NCBI GenBank assembly: GCA_030068145.1
Contig: JAPJBO010000917.1
Location: forward strand, 1 to 64,000
From: Diplonema papillatum
Taxonomy: Eukaryota > Euglenozoa > Diplonemea > Diplonemida > Diplonemidae
Reading direction: 5' to 3'
DNA: 64,000 nt
This document shows positions 1 through 9,420 of this stretch, in pieces (position 1 is the first letter of the stretch; each line of letters opens with the position of its first letter). The notes beneath the pieces are model-generated. The model worked only from the letters and a program-made list of their open reading frames with translations, was not told where the DNA came from and made no database searches. The position numbers and the translations under genes are program-made.

Positions 1-140
1 TCATTTTACTAGTGAAAAAGCATGACTAGTGCACTAGTAAAAATGACTAGTGCACTAGTAAAAACACTAGTAAAAATGACTAGTGCACTAGTAAAAATGA
101 CTAGTGCACTAGTCAAAATGACTAGTGTCCTAGTAGAAAT
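1..140. repeat. ACTAGT-rich array, left arm of an inverted pair
   Basis: The stretch is built from repeated ACTAGT palindromes joined by short A-rich spacers (unit roughly CACTAGTAAAAATGACTAGTG). The same unit appears in reverse complement at about 2310-2450, and the bases just inside both arrays also match in inverted orientation (AAATCCACCT at about 137-146, AGGTGGATTT at 2291-2300). The arrays therefore look like the two subterminal arms of one element whose left end lies outside the window. No transposase was recognised between them. Confidence 0.75.
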
Positions 141-368
141 CCACCTGTTCCGAACCGAAATCTGGGCTATTTTGTAGATTTCAGAGGGTCCCAGGGCACA
201 ACTGTACCCTACCGTTGCGCTTACAACCGTGTTCGGAATAATGTTGGACCGGGAAAAAGTCGAAGTACTTTTCAAAACCCCCAAAAGTCCAAAAAAGTTC
301 CGGTTCAAATATTTTACAGTAGGGTTCACGCCCACAAGGAAGTTTAGAATCCAAGAATACGATAAGAT

Positions 369-665
369 ATGATACATGTGGTGTCTACAGTCAAGGGCGC
401 GCCCAAGTCCGTTAACAGCGCCCTACAACTTGGAGGTCGCTACTTTAGCCAGACGCCCGCGGAAGGACTCGACCTCGGCGAGCTCGCAGTGAAGCGAGCG
501 TCGCTGAGTGAAGGCGACGTCCTGGCCGCCGAGTGGCGGTCACGCGCGTTTTTGACGGTGGATGCCGACGACAGCGGGCTGCTGGCGTTCAAGGAGTTGA
601 TCAAGTATAGCCGGTCCCGGACGTCGTGTTCCGGCACGTGGTCGGCGACGGGGGCAATCTCATGA
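369..665 (+). CDS. Small ORF with one EF-hand-like calcium loop
   Basis: This is a 98-codon ORF starting at an ATG, lying between the two inverted ACTAGT arrays. Its middle contains a canonical EF-hand loop pattern, D-A-D-D-S-G-L-L-A-F-K-E, with acidic or oxygen ligands at loop positions 1, 3, 5 and 12, Gly at 6 and a hydrophobic residue at 8, followed by a short helix-like ELIKY. EF-hands normally occur in pairs and only one is visible, so this may be one exon or a captured gene fragment. The tail after the loop (RSRTSCSGTW) looks non-coding, and an exon boundary may lie there. The loop is seen directly; calcium binding is inferred from the family. Confidence 0.35.
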   Translation: MIHVVSTVKGAPKSVNSALQLGGRYFSQTPAEGLDLGELAVKRASLSEGDVLAAEWRSRAFLTVDADDSGLLAFKELIKYSRSRTSCSGTWSATGAIS

Positions 666-669
666 GTCG

Positions 670-2300
670 CCCCGCCATGCTCACCCGAGCTGCTTGTCTA
701 CGCGACCCAGGCTACGCCCATAGTCATGATCATGCAACCACGAGTTTTAAGGACGAACAGAAACTAAAGGTAACCTGAACCAATTTGGACGCGTTTGCGG
801 CCCGGAATTCGGGAAGCTTTGGAATGTTCGCACAATCTGCCGGTCCCATCATTGGTGTAACGGAAACATGAAACAGTGCAAAAGCTGCTTCGGTCAGACT
901 TCAAAATACCGCCAAAAACTGAAAACCCCAGGGAAAAGTCCAAAACTTTCAGAACCTCCAAAAGCCCAAAACTTTAACTCTAAAAAGTCCAAAAAGATTC
1001 CGGTCCAAAGAAGTTCCGGTCCAATATTTTTCCGAATGCGGTTCCCAACGCGATTCCTTACTGTGCGATAGACGAAAGCTGGGGGTCAGTTGTCTGTCAC
1101 GAGCGTCATTCAACAAAGCCAGTTCTGCAGGAATAAGTTACGATTACTCGTCGGTTTGTGTTTTGCGGCTGAACATGCAGAACTGTGGTCGCTTTTTTGG
1201 TGGGCCACCCCGACTCTTCCCCCACAGGAACCGGGCTGAGTATTGAGTTCTAGAAAGTGCAAGTGCCATGAAGGCAAGCAGCACCACAGCTGAGGACGGG
1301 GAGTTTCTGGGAACTTGTTGCCTACTGGGAGCGTTATACAGCTTGCCTGCCTCATGCTCTTCCGCACTTACTACTAGTAGCTCTCAATGCCCGATAGACA
1401 GTGCGTTGTGAATTCAAGCTAATCCGAGGCGGTGATTTTTATTGTCGTTGTGAACAACCGAAGATGCGAAAGAAGCTGCTTTCACAAATAGTACACCGGC
1501 TACGCGATTCACCTTACTGTGCGGTAGACCCGACGAGTAGAAACCTGGTGTCCCACCCGACGAAAGCTTTGAGCAGTTGATCGGTGGGCTCAATGGTCGT
1601 TAGCACGTCCCGAAACTACAAAGAAACGTGACTTCCAGGCATTCGAAATGCCTGGACAAAGCACCACGACGTGTTGACTGGCACACAACGCGCGCGCCAC
1701 AGGCTACAAGACTGGTTTTCCGCGGCGGCGTGAAAGAGGAAGCACGCAATGGGAGAGTGCCTCCAACACTAGAAAGCGGAGCACATAGCAGTGAGCAACG
1801 ACACTATTTGTGGAATGTGCGCAACACAAAGCCTTGCATGCAAACAGTTCACAGGCGGACAAAGCCAGCACCTGTTGCACATTCATGTTGGGAAGCTCGG
1901 CAAGAATCGTGGGTTTTAGGGAACCCACTACTGTAAATGCACTGTGTCCGGTGCGATGCCAAGGCGATAGGAGCGCTATGAACGACAAACCGAATCTACG
2001 GACCAGAGTTTGAATGTGGTCGGAAGCCCGCATTATTCCAGTGTCTGAAACCTGTCACGACATGTCTCTGACCTCACCGTGCAGGGATAGCACTGTCGTT
2101 TGCACTATGTTTGCTAAGCCATACAAGCTCAGGGACTTTCCCAAGAAACCAACCAAAACCCTCGCAACTCGGCCTGTCTCGCGAAAACTGGGGTTGCCCA
2201 GGTGGTTTGTGGTGTCTGGGCACCGGTGGTCACGGTAGTGCCGTGGAACCCCTCGAAAACTCTCAAAACACCCAGGACTTGGGTCCAGGTTAGGTGGATT
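670..2300. other. Interior of the ACTAGT element, no gene recognised
   Basis: No open frame here has recognisable domains. Two internal direct repeats are visible. The 'AAAAGTCCAAAAA..TTCCGGT' stretch near 285-305 recurs near 985-1025. The 'CGCGATTC..CTTACTGTGCG.TAGAC' stretch near 1049-1073 recurs near 1503-1530. These fit a degenerate non-autonomous transposon interior. Confidence 0.4.
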
Positions 2301-2309
2301 TTGTCTAAA

Positions 2310-2450
2310 TCACTAGTCATTTTTACTAGTGCACTAGTCATTTTTACTAGTGCACTAGTCATTTTTACTAGTGGCACTAGTCATTTTACTAGTCAAAATT
2401 TTGACTAGTAAAACCACTAGTCAAAGTCAAAAAAGTCCTTGACTAGTGCA
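2310..2450. repeat. ACTAGT-rich array, right arm
   Basis: Repeats of CACTAGTCATTTTTACTAGTG run in the opposite orientation to the array at 1-140. Toward the right edge the spacing changes (GGCACTAGTC, CAAAATTTTGACTAGT) and the array ends near GACTAGTGCACC at 2441-2452. This is the probable right end of the ACTAGT element. Confidence 0.75.
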
Positions 2451-2540
2451 CCGTGGGGGGGGTACCCACCCACCCCTCGTTGCCGTCCGGCTGACAACGA
2501 TGCCGAGTTTAGGGGCCTTAGCATCAGCACTGGGGGGGGT

Positions 2541-3974
2541 TAGGGGGGGTCAATCTGTGTCACAAAAGGGGTATTTTCGGATTTGCACAAAGGCAGACGT
2601 AAAAAAAGGACCCGCCCCAGAAAACTGGTAGGAATCGGCGGGAAAATGCATTGCGGGCCGGTACCAAGCGGAATCTGCCCACAGGTGATCGCACAAAGGC
2701 AATGTTGAAAAATCTGTCCCAAAGCGTGCCACCGTGTTGCATGCAATGTCGTCAATAATGTAGTACCTACACACAGCCAGCAGCTGTTGCTGTGAAACCA
2801 CCCAAGCACCCGGATTATGACAAGGTTCACACGCCAGCAGACGGGAAAGCCATGCAAACAGAAGAAACTGCCCATAGAATTTGCTGCTGTCTTGTAAGCC
2901 CTAAAGCCCCTCTGTCCCACTTGGGTGCCATCAGGAAGAGAACGAAGATAGAAGAGCAGCGACCGCAGATTTAGTGCTTGGGGTGCAAGTTGGTACCGGC
3001 AGCGATGCGGGCACTGGTGAAACAGAGACAGACGGTTTCGCGATTGAATACGGTGATTGCGATTAGGAATGCGAGCTCATCATCACCGAGGACCACTACA
3101 GAGAGAGATACCTGGGTGTCGTTTGGCGAAAAAGGTTGCTCCAACTTTCTCGTGGTGAATCTTTGGGGCACTCCACTGTGCGAAGATTCACAGCACGCAC
3201 AAGCTGGATTGGTGACTTTACCGAGGTAGGGGCGGTACAATGGTCTTCGTCCTGAGGCAAAGACCCGAATGGTGTCATGAAGGAGGCACGTGTTTGAGTC
3301 TTTGCTTGTTAACCTCCAAAAGAGAGAAAACAAGACGCGACTTGATAACGAGTGTACGCCTCGCCTCAAGTGTGGCCGAGTGTGGGCTCGAACTCTTGCG
3401 AATGAGAGCGAAAGTGAAGACGAGCGTGAGAATGAGAGTGACGCGTGCGAGCCACCATTCTCGCAATTCCAGCAAAAAGAGGACAAACTCCTGGCACTCA
3501 TACTCGTCGTCGTCGCATCAGAACTGTCTATGGTACGTGAGAAAGTTCGTGTGGATGCACTTCGAGACGCCCTTGTTGGGCTACCTTATAAGAAGGGCCC
3601 CACCCCTCGTCACGAAATACCAGCGTCAAAGAAGCGTCGCACTCGGAACAAGACCCTCTCCGGCGTACAAGAAAGAGCTGGGCTTCCCTTCTCTCGGCAT
3701 TTCGACAGCAGTTTCGACTATTGTAACAGCTCTCAGCGCTTTACGTTGTCACCAACAGGTGCGTTGCAACACGGTGGCAGGTTTTGGGACAGTTTTTGAA
3801 ATCATGGCATTTAGTGTGCTTCTGTGTCTCGTGCTACTCAGATATCCACTCAGTTTCTGTTTTTTTCATGGTTCAGCTTCATTCCTACTGCCATGGTTCC
3901 ATGGGGACTCCCTAATCCCCTAAGAAAAAAAATGACCCTTTGTGACGCTTTTTTGCCTTAGATTGACCCCCCTA
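2541..3974. mobile_element. Inverted-repeat DNA element C (~1.4 kb)
   Basis: The left end reads TAGGGGGGGTCAATCT (2541-2556) and the right end is its reverse complement, AGATTGACCCCCCTA (3960-3974). Inverted similarity continues inward. GTCACAAAA-GGGG-TATTTT near 2558-2577 matches the complement of about 3928-3947. The stretch around 2700-2745 (CCCAAAGCGTGCCACCGTGTTGC) matches the complement of about 3763-3795. The arms are thus about 200 bp, diverged, and flank about 1 kb of unique DNA. TA is present at both ends, fitting a TA target duplication. No intact transposase is present, so it is non-autonomous. Confidence 0.65.
3290..3799 (+). CDS. Unrecognised ORF inside element C
   Basis: This 169-codon ORF lies in the interior of element C. 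Its middle has an acidic Ser/Glu tract (ESESEDERENESD) followed by a plausible mixed helix and strand stretch (EDKLLALILVVVASELSMVREK) and a basic tail. I do not recognise a family. The 3' end reads into the right inverted repeat, so at least that part is unlikely to be selected protein. It may be a captured host exon or chance. Confidence 0.2.
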   Translation: MFESLLVNLQKRENKTRLDNECTPRLKCGRVWARTLANESESEDERENESDACEPPFSQFQQKEDKLLALILVVVASELSMVREKVRVDALRDALVGLPYKKGPTPRHEIPASKKRRTRNKTLSGVQERAGLPFSRHFDSSFDYCNSSQRFTLSPTGALQHGGRFWDSF

Positions 3975-4060
3975 GGGCAGTGAAGCTGGTAAACGTTGAG
4001 TAAACGCGTTTACTCCAAAATGAGTAAACGTAAATGTTTATAAACGGTAAACGTTTACGT

Positions 4061-4366
4061 TTACGCGCGGTAAACGTTTACTCGCCTACAGAGCACGGTT
4101 AGACCATACTTGGCCTCCTGGCGCAACCCACGTTCCATCAGGCTGTCCATCTCTTTTATGGCGGCGTCAAGCATCACCCCACCGAGTTCTTCGGGCGTTG
4201 GGGGGGTGTACTCATCGTGTGCTGATAGCCCGCACAGGACTGAAACCATGGTCAGGAACGAACGACCAGTAGCCTTGTTAAACCCGATGGCTTCTTCATA
4301 GAAGAAGTCCCTGATGGCTTCGTGGGCGTCCACTACAGTGGTCGCTCGAGTGAGGAATGGCACCAT
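4061..4366 (-). pseudogene. hAT transposase fragment (DUF659-like region)
   Basis: This 101-codon ORF begins with ATG. It contains the pattern seen in hAT transposases just upstream of the catalytic RNase H-like core: 'F-F-Y-E-E-A-I-G-F-N' (family pattern F..tGipFn), then 'F-L-T-M-V', then 'Y-T-P-P-T-P-E-E-L' with 'G-G-V-M-L-D', then helices and 'K-Y-G-L-T-V-L' where autonomous elements have yG.Tl..DGWs. The reading then runs into the subterminal GTAAACG array, so the catalytic DDE domain is missing. It cannot encode an active transposase. It sits in element A downstream of the BED-like ORF on the same strand, and the two probably derive from one gene. Confidence 0.6.
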
Positions 4367-4424
4367 ATTCAGCTGCTTCGTCTTGGCTTTCTCGTTTTTC
4401 TTCTGCTGCCTTCAGGGATGTTTG

Positions 4425-4709
4425 CTACCACCGTGGATCTTTTGGGGTGCAGCCGCCAGTGCCGCTGCCTTGGCCGAGCAGGTGCTCAGCAGAGGCGGTG
4501 GAGAAGGCCTTATCGCAGGACTTGCTGGTTACCTTGCGCATCTTCGATCCGGGTACTTCCGTGAATGTCACCCCCTCCCAGGCGTCTCCTTTGCGCTTGT
4601 TCGCCTTTGTGACGAAAGGTCCGTCTGGATATATACTTAGTTGCCCCTCTTCCTTGATAGATTGCGTTTCCAGTGGATGCCGCCCTTGATACAGTAAACG
4701 CTTACACAA
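4425..4709 (-). pseudogene. BED-finger-like N-terminal fragment of hAT transposase
   Basis: This ORF of 94 codons lies just upstream (minus strand) of the DUF659-like fragment in element A. The stretch D-A-W-E-G-V-T-F-T-E, then K-M-R-K-V-T-S-K-S-C-D-K-A-F, then S-T-A-S-A-E-H-L-L resembles a BED zinc finger (W..F, basic, C..C, HL..H), but only one of the expected cysteines is present, so the finger is degenerate or only distantly related. Its order relative to the next fragment is that of a hAT transposase N terminus. The upstream end reads from the terminal array of the element, so the start is uncertain. Confidence 0.4.
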
Positions 4710-4723
4710 CGTTTACTCAACGT

Positions 4724-5194
4724 TTACTCAACGTAATGAGTAAACGTAACGTTTATAAACGGTAAACGTTTACCGTTTACCTGGAACACTGCCCTAGGGC
4801 TGGGCTGGCTGCATACGTGCACACGTATGCGTATGCGTATGCAGATTTGAAAATATGCATACGCATACGGCTGCATACGTATGCATAGGTGGGGCTGTGT
4901 GAGGCCAGCCCGGCCTTCTGGCTGCTGCGTGACGGGCCTATGAGTGAAGACGGTGGAGTCCAGAGCCCCAGAAACTGGAGTTAAAGCTGGAGTTGAAAAA
5001 GCGGGTGTCACACGCTTTTTAGGTGTGACTCGCGCCCTCTTTGACGGCAGTTTCTGAGACTGGACCTCACCGTGTAACAATGCAATGTACTGGTAAGTAG
5101 AAAGCAGGTCGATGAGGATGCGTGCCACGGTCAATGTCTGCCTCGCTTTTTCCCCGACGACGTCGAACGCCAGCTCGAAGCACTGAACGAGCAT
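4724..5194 (-). CDS. Unrecognised ORF inside element B
   Basis: This 156-codon ORF starts at ATG (5194). The first ~70 codons look protein-like: F-E-L-A-F-D-V-V-G-E-K-A-R-Q-T-L, then 'I-L-I-D-L-L-S-T-Y-Q-Y-I-A-L-L-H', then a basic stretch. The remainder simply translates the GTATGC array (the YAYAYF and IRIRIR runs) and the shared end with element A. The credible coding part is therefore about 4975-5194. No family is recognised; it may be a captured exon or a transposase remnant. Confidence 0.25.
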   Translation of the reverse strand: MLVQCFELAFDVVGEKARQTLTVARILIDLLSTYQYIALLHGEVQSQKLPSKRARVTPKKRVTPAFSTPALTPVSGALDSTVFTHRPVTQQPEGRAGLTQPHLCIRMQPYAYAYFQICIRIRIRVHVCSQPSPRAVFQVNGKRLPFINVTFTHYVE

Positions 5195-5557
5195 GCTTCA
5201 TGACGCACGACAGCCTACAACAGGCTGGCGCTTGCTCAGCAGATCCTGAGACAACCAGCTTCGGTTGCCTCATCGGAGCGCGGCTCGTCGGCTTACGGGA
5301 GTGAACACACTGCCCGTGTACCCCGGGTTGCGGCGGCTATATATTCCGTCGACTCTCACGAAACTTTGCTTTTAAGTATCCTTTTCGACTCCCCCTTCGT
5401 CCTGGACGAAGGAGGTGCATTGCCAGAGAAGTCACAGCCACATGCCTAGCCGTATGCATACGTATGCATACGTATGCATAGCCGTATGCAGCGCCGTATG
5501 CGTATGCAGGTTTGGGCGCATACGCGTATGCAGCCGTATGCAGCCACCATAGCCCTA
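4795..5557. mobile_element. Inverted-repeat element B with GTATGCATAC arrays
   Basis: The left end is TAGGGCT-N5-GGCTGCATACG (4795 onward). The right end, ending at 5557, reads TAGGGCT-N5-GGCTGCATACG in reverse complement. Inside each end is an array of GTATGC / GCATAC units (about 4812-4888 and 5450-5545), including GTATGCATAC and GCATACGTATGC palindromes. The element shares its left TA with the right end of element A. No transposase domain is recognisable, so it is non-autonomous. Confidence 0.7.
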
Positions 5558-5880
5558 GGGGGGGTCCCTTGCAAAGTCGTTGGGGGCTCTCAGGGTAGTG
5601 TCAGCACTTGAAGGTGAGCGGTAGAGGGTTCAATCCCGTCCTCGGCAAGTCTTTCCAGCATTTCCCTCGATTCAAATCTGTCTGGGATTCGAGGGCACAA
5701 ATTTGTTTTGAGTGGGGTATAAGGGCATTACACCAAGTACCTATGACTCGAGTTTCTCATCGAGAATTCGATGAGAAACGGTTCGCTCGTTGCTACACAA
5801 ACACTGCAAGTCAACAAACGCTTCACTCACAGAAGTGACCGTGGTGAAACACGGAACACAAGAGGGGTGGTTCTCCATGT
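5558..5880. other. Intergenic stretch with an isolated Pol III B-box-like motif
   Basis: No gene is recognised. GGTTCAATCCC at about 5628-5638 fits the tRNA B-box consensus and is preceded by a D-arm-like stretch (GGCTCTCAGGGTAGTGTCAGC), but the flanks do not pair into an acceptor stem. It may be a degraded tRNA-derived SINE head. Confidence 0.25.
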
Positions 5881-5962
5881 GTCATTTTAAACGGGCTTTC
5901 CAATGCGCGCCCGCAAACCCGCAATGTAAGCGAGAGCCCCAGAAAGGATGCATACCCATCTA

Positions 5963-7023
5963 CTAAGGCAAGCAACGTGATACAAGTCGTCGCATCTCAA
6001 GCGGATCACAGCCTCGCCATTTTCGAATTCTGAGAGGCAAATGCAGCACGATCGCTCATCATCGGTAGCAAAATCCTGCACGGCGGCGTTTGTGGGGAAG
6101 ACAATTGTACGGTCAGGAGTGAAAGAACCCTGAGACTTGATCCAATTAAGAGGGATTCCGGCATCTACCGCTCACAATGCAAACCAACAGAAAGATGAGG
6201 ACGCGCCTTCGCTTGAATTGCAGTGGCCTGGGGGAACGTTCGAGTTTGGGTGGGTATGCTATCAGACGCCGTAGAAGTGCTTCTCAAGGAAAACACACCG
6301 ATGTGTAGGGCTCGCCACAGAACGGTAAGCTCACGGGAGATTGGCTGCGCAACTGCGCGCTCTCTTGTTCGGCGGTACCCTCTGCTGCGGAAACGGTCGA
6401 TGGCAGATCCGCAGCAGTGTCTGGGATTGCTATGTTTTCTTCGAGAGTAACTTCGGACGGCGACTTTTGGTCCCACTCTGTACGGATGACGACACCTTTC
6501 TCCCTTCCTGCTTCTTCTTTATCAAATGAGTTCGTGAACAAACTCGCCAGCGAGGTAAGGCCCGCCAGCGAGGCAAGGCCATCTTTCGGCACCGACTTCT
6601 TCGCTGCAGGAATGTATTCTTCAACGTCGACACCTGCGAGCGAGAAGAAGACGGTGCCATTCGTTTGGAATCGGAACGGGCTCTGTGTGATCAGCGTGTC
6701 TTGGAAGACCCCTGTCATGCGCGAAACGAAGTCGGGCGCTGCGGAGCCGCTATCTAGCTTCGCTACGCAAACACGGGTCGGGTCGACATCAAGCAAGAAT
6801 GCACTGATGACCGCCCGCTGGAAGTCTCCGAACTTCGTCTTTCTTCGCACGAGCAAATCCTTCTCTTCTGACCAAATTTCGGGGGACGACGGTGAGTATC
6901 GCACCAAGCGTAATATGATGTCAGACGGCCCGACATGCTGTAGTGGTTTGTGGGACGAGATACTTTGTGTGGTTCGACGACAATTGTTCTGATCTTTCGT
7001 GGATCTGGTGTTTTCTGTTGGCT
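5963..7023 (-). pseudogene. RING-H2 finger gene, truncated (two exons visible)
   Basis: Two exons on the minus strand can be assembled. Exon 1 is an open frame from about 7023 to a candidate donor GTGAGC near 6334. It has no start ATG, so the gene begins further upstream. Exon 2 runs from about 6131, after a CTCAG acceptor, to 5963, next to donor GTATGC. Exon 2 encodes S-C-C-I-C-L-S-E-F-E-N-G-E, then L-R-C-D-D-L-Y-H-V-A-C-L-S-R-W, the first six zinc ligands of a RING-H2 finger. Such proteins are ubiquitin E3 ligases. The fourth ligand, normally His in CxHxFH, is Asp here. The closing CPxC pair was not found downstream, where element B begins (5557), so the 3' exon is lost, distant or displaced. 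Exon 1 has no recognised domain. Confidence 0.5.
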
Positions 7024-7029
7024 ACCCGT

Positions 7030-7452
7030 TGGTACTCCCAAACTTCTTTGGCGGTTTTCCCCCACACATTGCGCTGTAAACTGTGCCTTCTACGCCTTAA
7101 CGTCGACTCTGGGTAGCTCCGCGGCAGATTTGCAATCTGCATTGACTTGGTGCGACTGGGAATGGTTCACAAGGTGTGTACTCCCGCGCCCCCATGCGCC
7201 ATACTATGGGCTCAAGGGTCAAACAGCCCAAGCATTTCACTAAACCTGAAGCTTCGTAGCGCATTTCAAAGTTCCGTCCTATTTTCTGCTGCCAGTGAAT
7301 GTTCTAGGGTCCAAGACTTCAGGTTTTCGTGGAGTCTGGATCTGTCTATTAGGCGGAGGATCATGAATATTTCAACTTTCTGGTCATCGCAGTCGGTTGA
7401 TCCCCACACAGGCTGCACACACAGGGGCACGCACAACCAAGGACTGTAAAAG
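7030..7452. other. No gene recognised
   Basis: Sequence between the RING gene and the retroelement copy. Short open frames are present on both strands but none has a recognisable motif. Confidence 0.4.
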
Positions 7453-9062
7453 TGTTGCATTAGTGTGTGGGCCTTTGAAGCGTGGATGATGCCTCTCGCG
7501 CTGCTCCCCTTGAGGTTCCTGGCTCATGCCAAAGCGCCGCCGCCCGGGTTAAGGGGTTGCGGCATCAGGCGTGGGCCAGGGCCAGGGAGACTGTTCGGAG
7601 GGGTCACCACCCACCGTTCGCGGGCTTCGTTACTTCACTGCCCCCGGCTCTCCCCGGCTTAGCCAACAGGTTCTGCGCCTGGTCGTAGTATCGCCGGAGT
7701 GTTTCGTTGCACCTCTTCGTGCCTTTATCTGCCCAATGACCAGTTCGCTGTCGGCCTTGACGACGATGGTGCGGGGTGGCGTTCTTCGACGGCGGCAGTC
7801 GGGGGAACGGGACCAACGGCGCGGTCGCCGGAGCCGGGGCGGTCTTCTACGACAAAGGCGTTAAGCAGTGGGAAGTTGAGAAGCCCATCGCCGGGAGAGC
7901 GACGAACAACGTGGCGGAATACGTCAGGTTCGTCAGCGTGTTGGCGAGGTTGATGCGGGACCCCGTGCTGCCGCCGTCTCCTCTCCCGGCAGCGTGTCCG
8001 CCACGGTCCACCGCTCCTTCGGCTGCCGCTGCGCGATGTTCTCTTGCCTCGCTGTGTGCCGGCCGGCGTGAGGGTCAGGCTGCTGTGCAGCTCAAAATCG
8101 ACAGCGAGCTCGAAATACGAGATGGAGGCCTCCTTGCCGGTTTCGGACCACCGCTTCGTCGAGCACCATTCTGCCAGCGCCAGGAGCATCTCGTGGGTGT
8201 CCTTCCATGCGTTGCGGTCCGGCCGCGCACCGTCGACGTTGATGGTCTGGCTGGCCGTCGGCCGTTGCGGCTCCCACCCCCACGGATATGTCGACACCTT
8301 GAGCTCCTTGCGCCGGCAGTCCTGCTCGAGGATGCCGTCGGCCCGCTGCCTCCCGAGCAGGATCTCGACGCACATCAGCTGCATCCCGGCCGCCAGCTCC
8401 CTGCATTCGTCGAAGTTGAGACCCATCGCGTCCTTGGGCATGACGCCGCATAGAGCCATGCACGGCTTCATCTCGGGCCGCCGAGCGAGCACATTCGGAT
8501 ACGCGCCGCGCACGTCGCTCCACTTGACGCAGTCCCACCACATGTGTTGTTCGTCCTCCGGGACACCCGCGTCGCAGAATCTGCAGGTTGCTTGCTCCCA
8601 TCGCTTGCCGGTGTGTACAGCTCTGACCAGGCCCTGCTGCTAGCCGGTGATGGCGCCCTTCTCCAGCAGGTCTCGCGTGGCGCCCCGTCGATGCCGAGGA
8701 GGGATGCCCTCGTCTTGACCACCTCCTTGTAGCGCATCGTCCGCCCGGCCTCCCGCAGCTCTTGCTGGAAGTTGTGCCGAGAGGTCCCCCGCTGCCACTC
8801 CTCTTTCGTCAGTGGCTCTACGTTCTGCACCACCGTCCATTCGCCACCGGCCCGTTCCTTCCTGCAGGGTGTCGAATCTGGGCCACGTCCACCCGATGTG
8901 GCGTAAACGAACGACTTCCCAGCGTTGACGCCCCCATCGGTCGCGTTGGCGAAGTCCGTTGTGACTTCGGCCACGGCCTTGAGGGACTCCGACATCGCAT
9001 GAATGTCGTCCAGGTACGCCATCGCCTGGGCCGGTGTTGTCAGCCCCCACAGCCCGCACCGA
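7453..9062 (-). pseudogene. Scrambled 5'-truncated copy of the RT/RNase H retroelement
   Basis: This is near-identical to parts of the element at 60808-64000 and has the same 3' terminus (complement of TGTTGCATTAGTGTGTGGGCC). It is dead. The 5' end stops just upstream of the YLDD motif of the RT. About 565 bp is missing at the junction near 8911 (equivalent to about 63066-63630). About 777 bp is missing near 7662 (equivalent to about 61013-61790). A ~197-bp block with the start of RNase H (about 7777-7974) is inverted, so F-F-D-G-G-S-R-G-N-G reads on the plus strand. The remaining minus-strand pieces encode the CxxC..H..WWDC knuckle and the DFELHSSL module. The right flank (9063 on) is unrelated DNA. 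Confidence 0.9.
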
Positions 9063-9118
9063 GAATTCGGGTGGGTTGTGCGATGAGGCCAGAAGCTAGC
9101 TGCCAATTCCTACTACTA

Positions 9119-9420
9119 CTACTGGGGCTGCCAACAGGCACCGTATTTCAGCAAGTTTGTACGTACGACAAGTGTGCATACCTCACCAATGTTCCCCTTC
9201 TCGATGATTACCGGCGCCCGATCAACGTCTGCAGTGAAGGCTGTCTCCCAGGTGTCAGCAATGATGACGTGAAGCGGGACAAACCGTTGGGTGCCCGGTT
9301 CTGTACCGGCCCTTCGAAGCCTCATGTTCGCCGATGTGATTTCAAGCTTTTCAGCCTGCAGTATTTTGTCGATTCTTTGCTCCACTTCGCGGTCTACCGA
9401 GTGTTCACACTGGGCACGAG
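9119..9420 (-). CDS. Putative exon of an unrecognised host gene
   Basis: An open frame on the minus strand encodes about 95 residues with protein-like composition: an amphipathic helix (VEQRIDKILQAEKLEI) and a mixed segment (FVPLHVIIADTWETAF). No ATG opens it. A potential splice donor (GGTGAG/GTATGC) follows near 9180. I do not recognise the family. The retroelement copy at 7453-9062 ends about 60 bp downstream on this strand, so the insertion may have interrupted this gene. Confidence 0.3.

Larger units (their letters stand above)
3973..4796. mobile_element. hAT-derived element A with GTAAACG subterminal arrays
   Basis: The left terminus is TAGGGCAGTG (3973-3982) and the right terminus CACTGCCCTA (4787-4796), exact inverted repeats. 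Both are followed inward by arrays of GTAAACG / CGTTTAC palindromes (about 3990-4085 and 4695-4780) in inverted arrangement. TAGGG-type ends are common in hAT elements. The interior encodes a hAT-like transposase N-terminal fragment on the minus strand. The usual 8-bp hAT target duplication is not visible, because both ends are fused to neighbouring elements at shared TA dinucleotides. Confidence 0.7.

Noticed and set aside
5580-5650. Possible tRNA gene (D-arm-like stretch and GGTTCAATCCC)
   Set aside because: The B-box fits but no seven-base acceptor stem pairs across the candidate, the T-stem has a mismatch and the A-box is imperfect. At best a degraded tRNA-derived sequence.
7776-8453. Plus-strand RNase H gene (FFDGGSRGNG...)
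   Set aside because: The RNase H-like start is only the inverted 197-bp block of a dead minus-strand retroelement copy; sequence after it is antisense.
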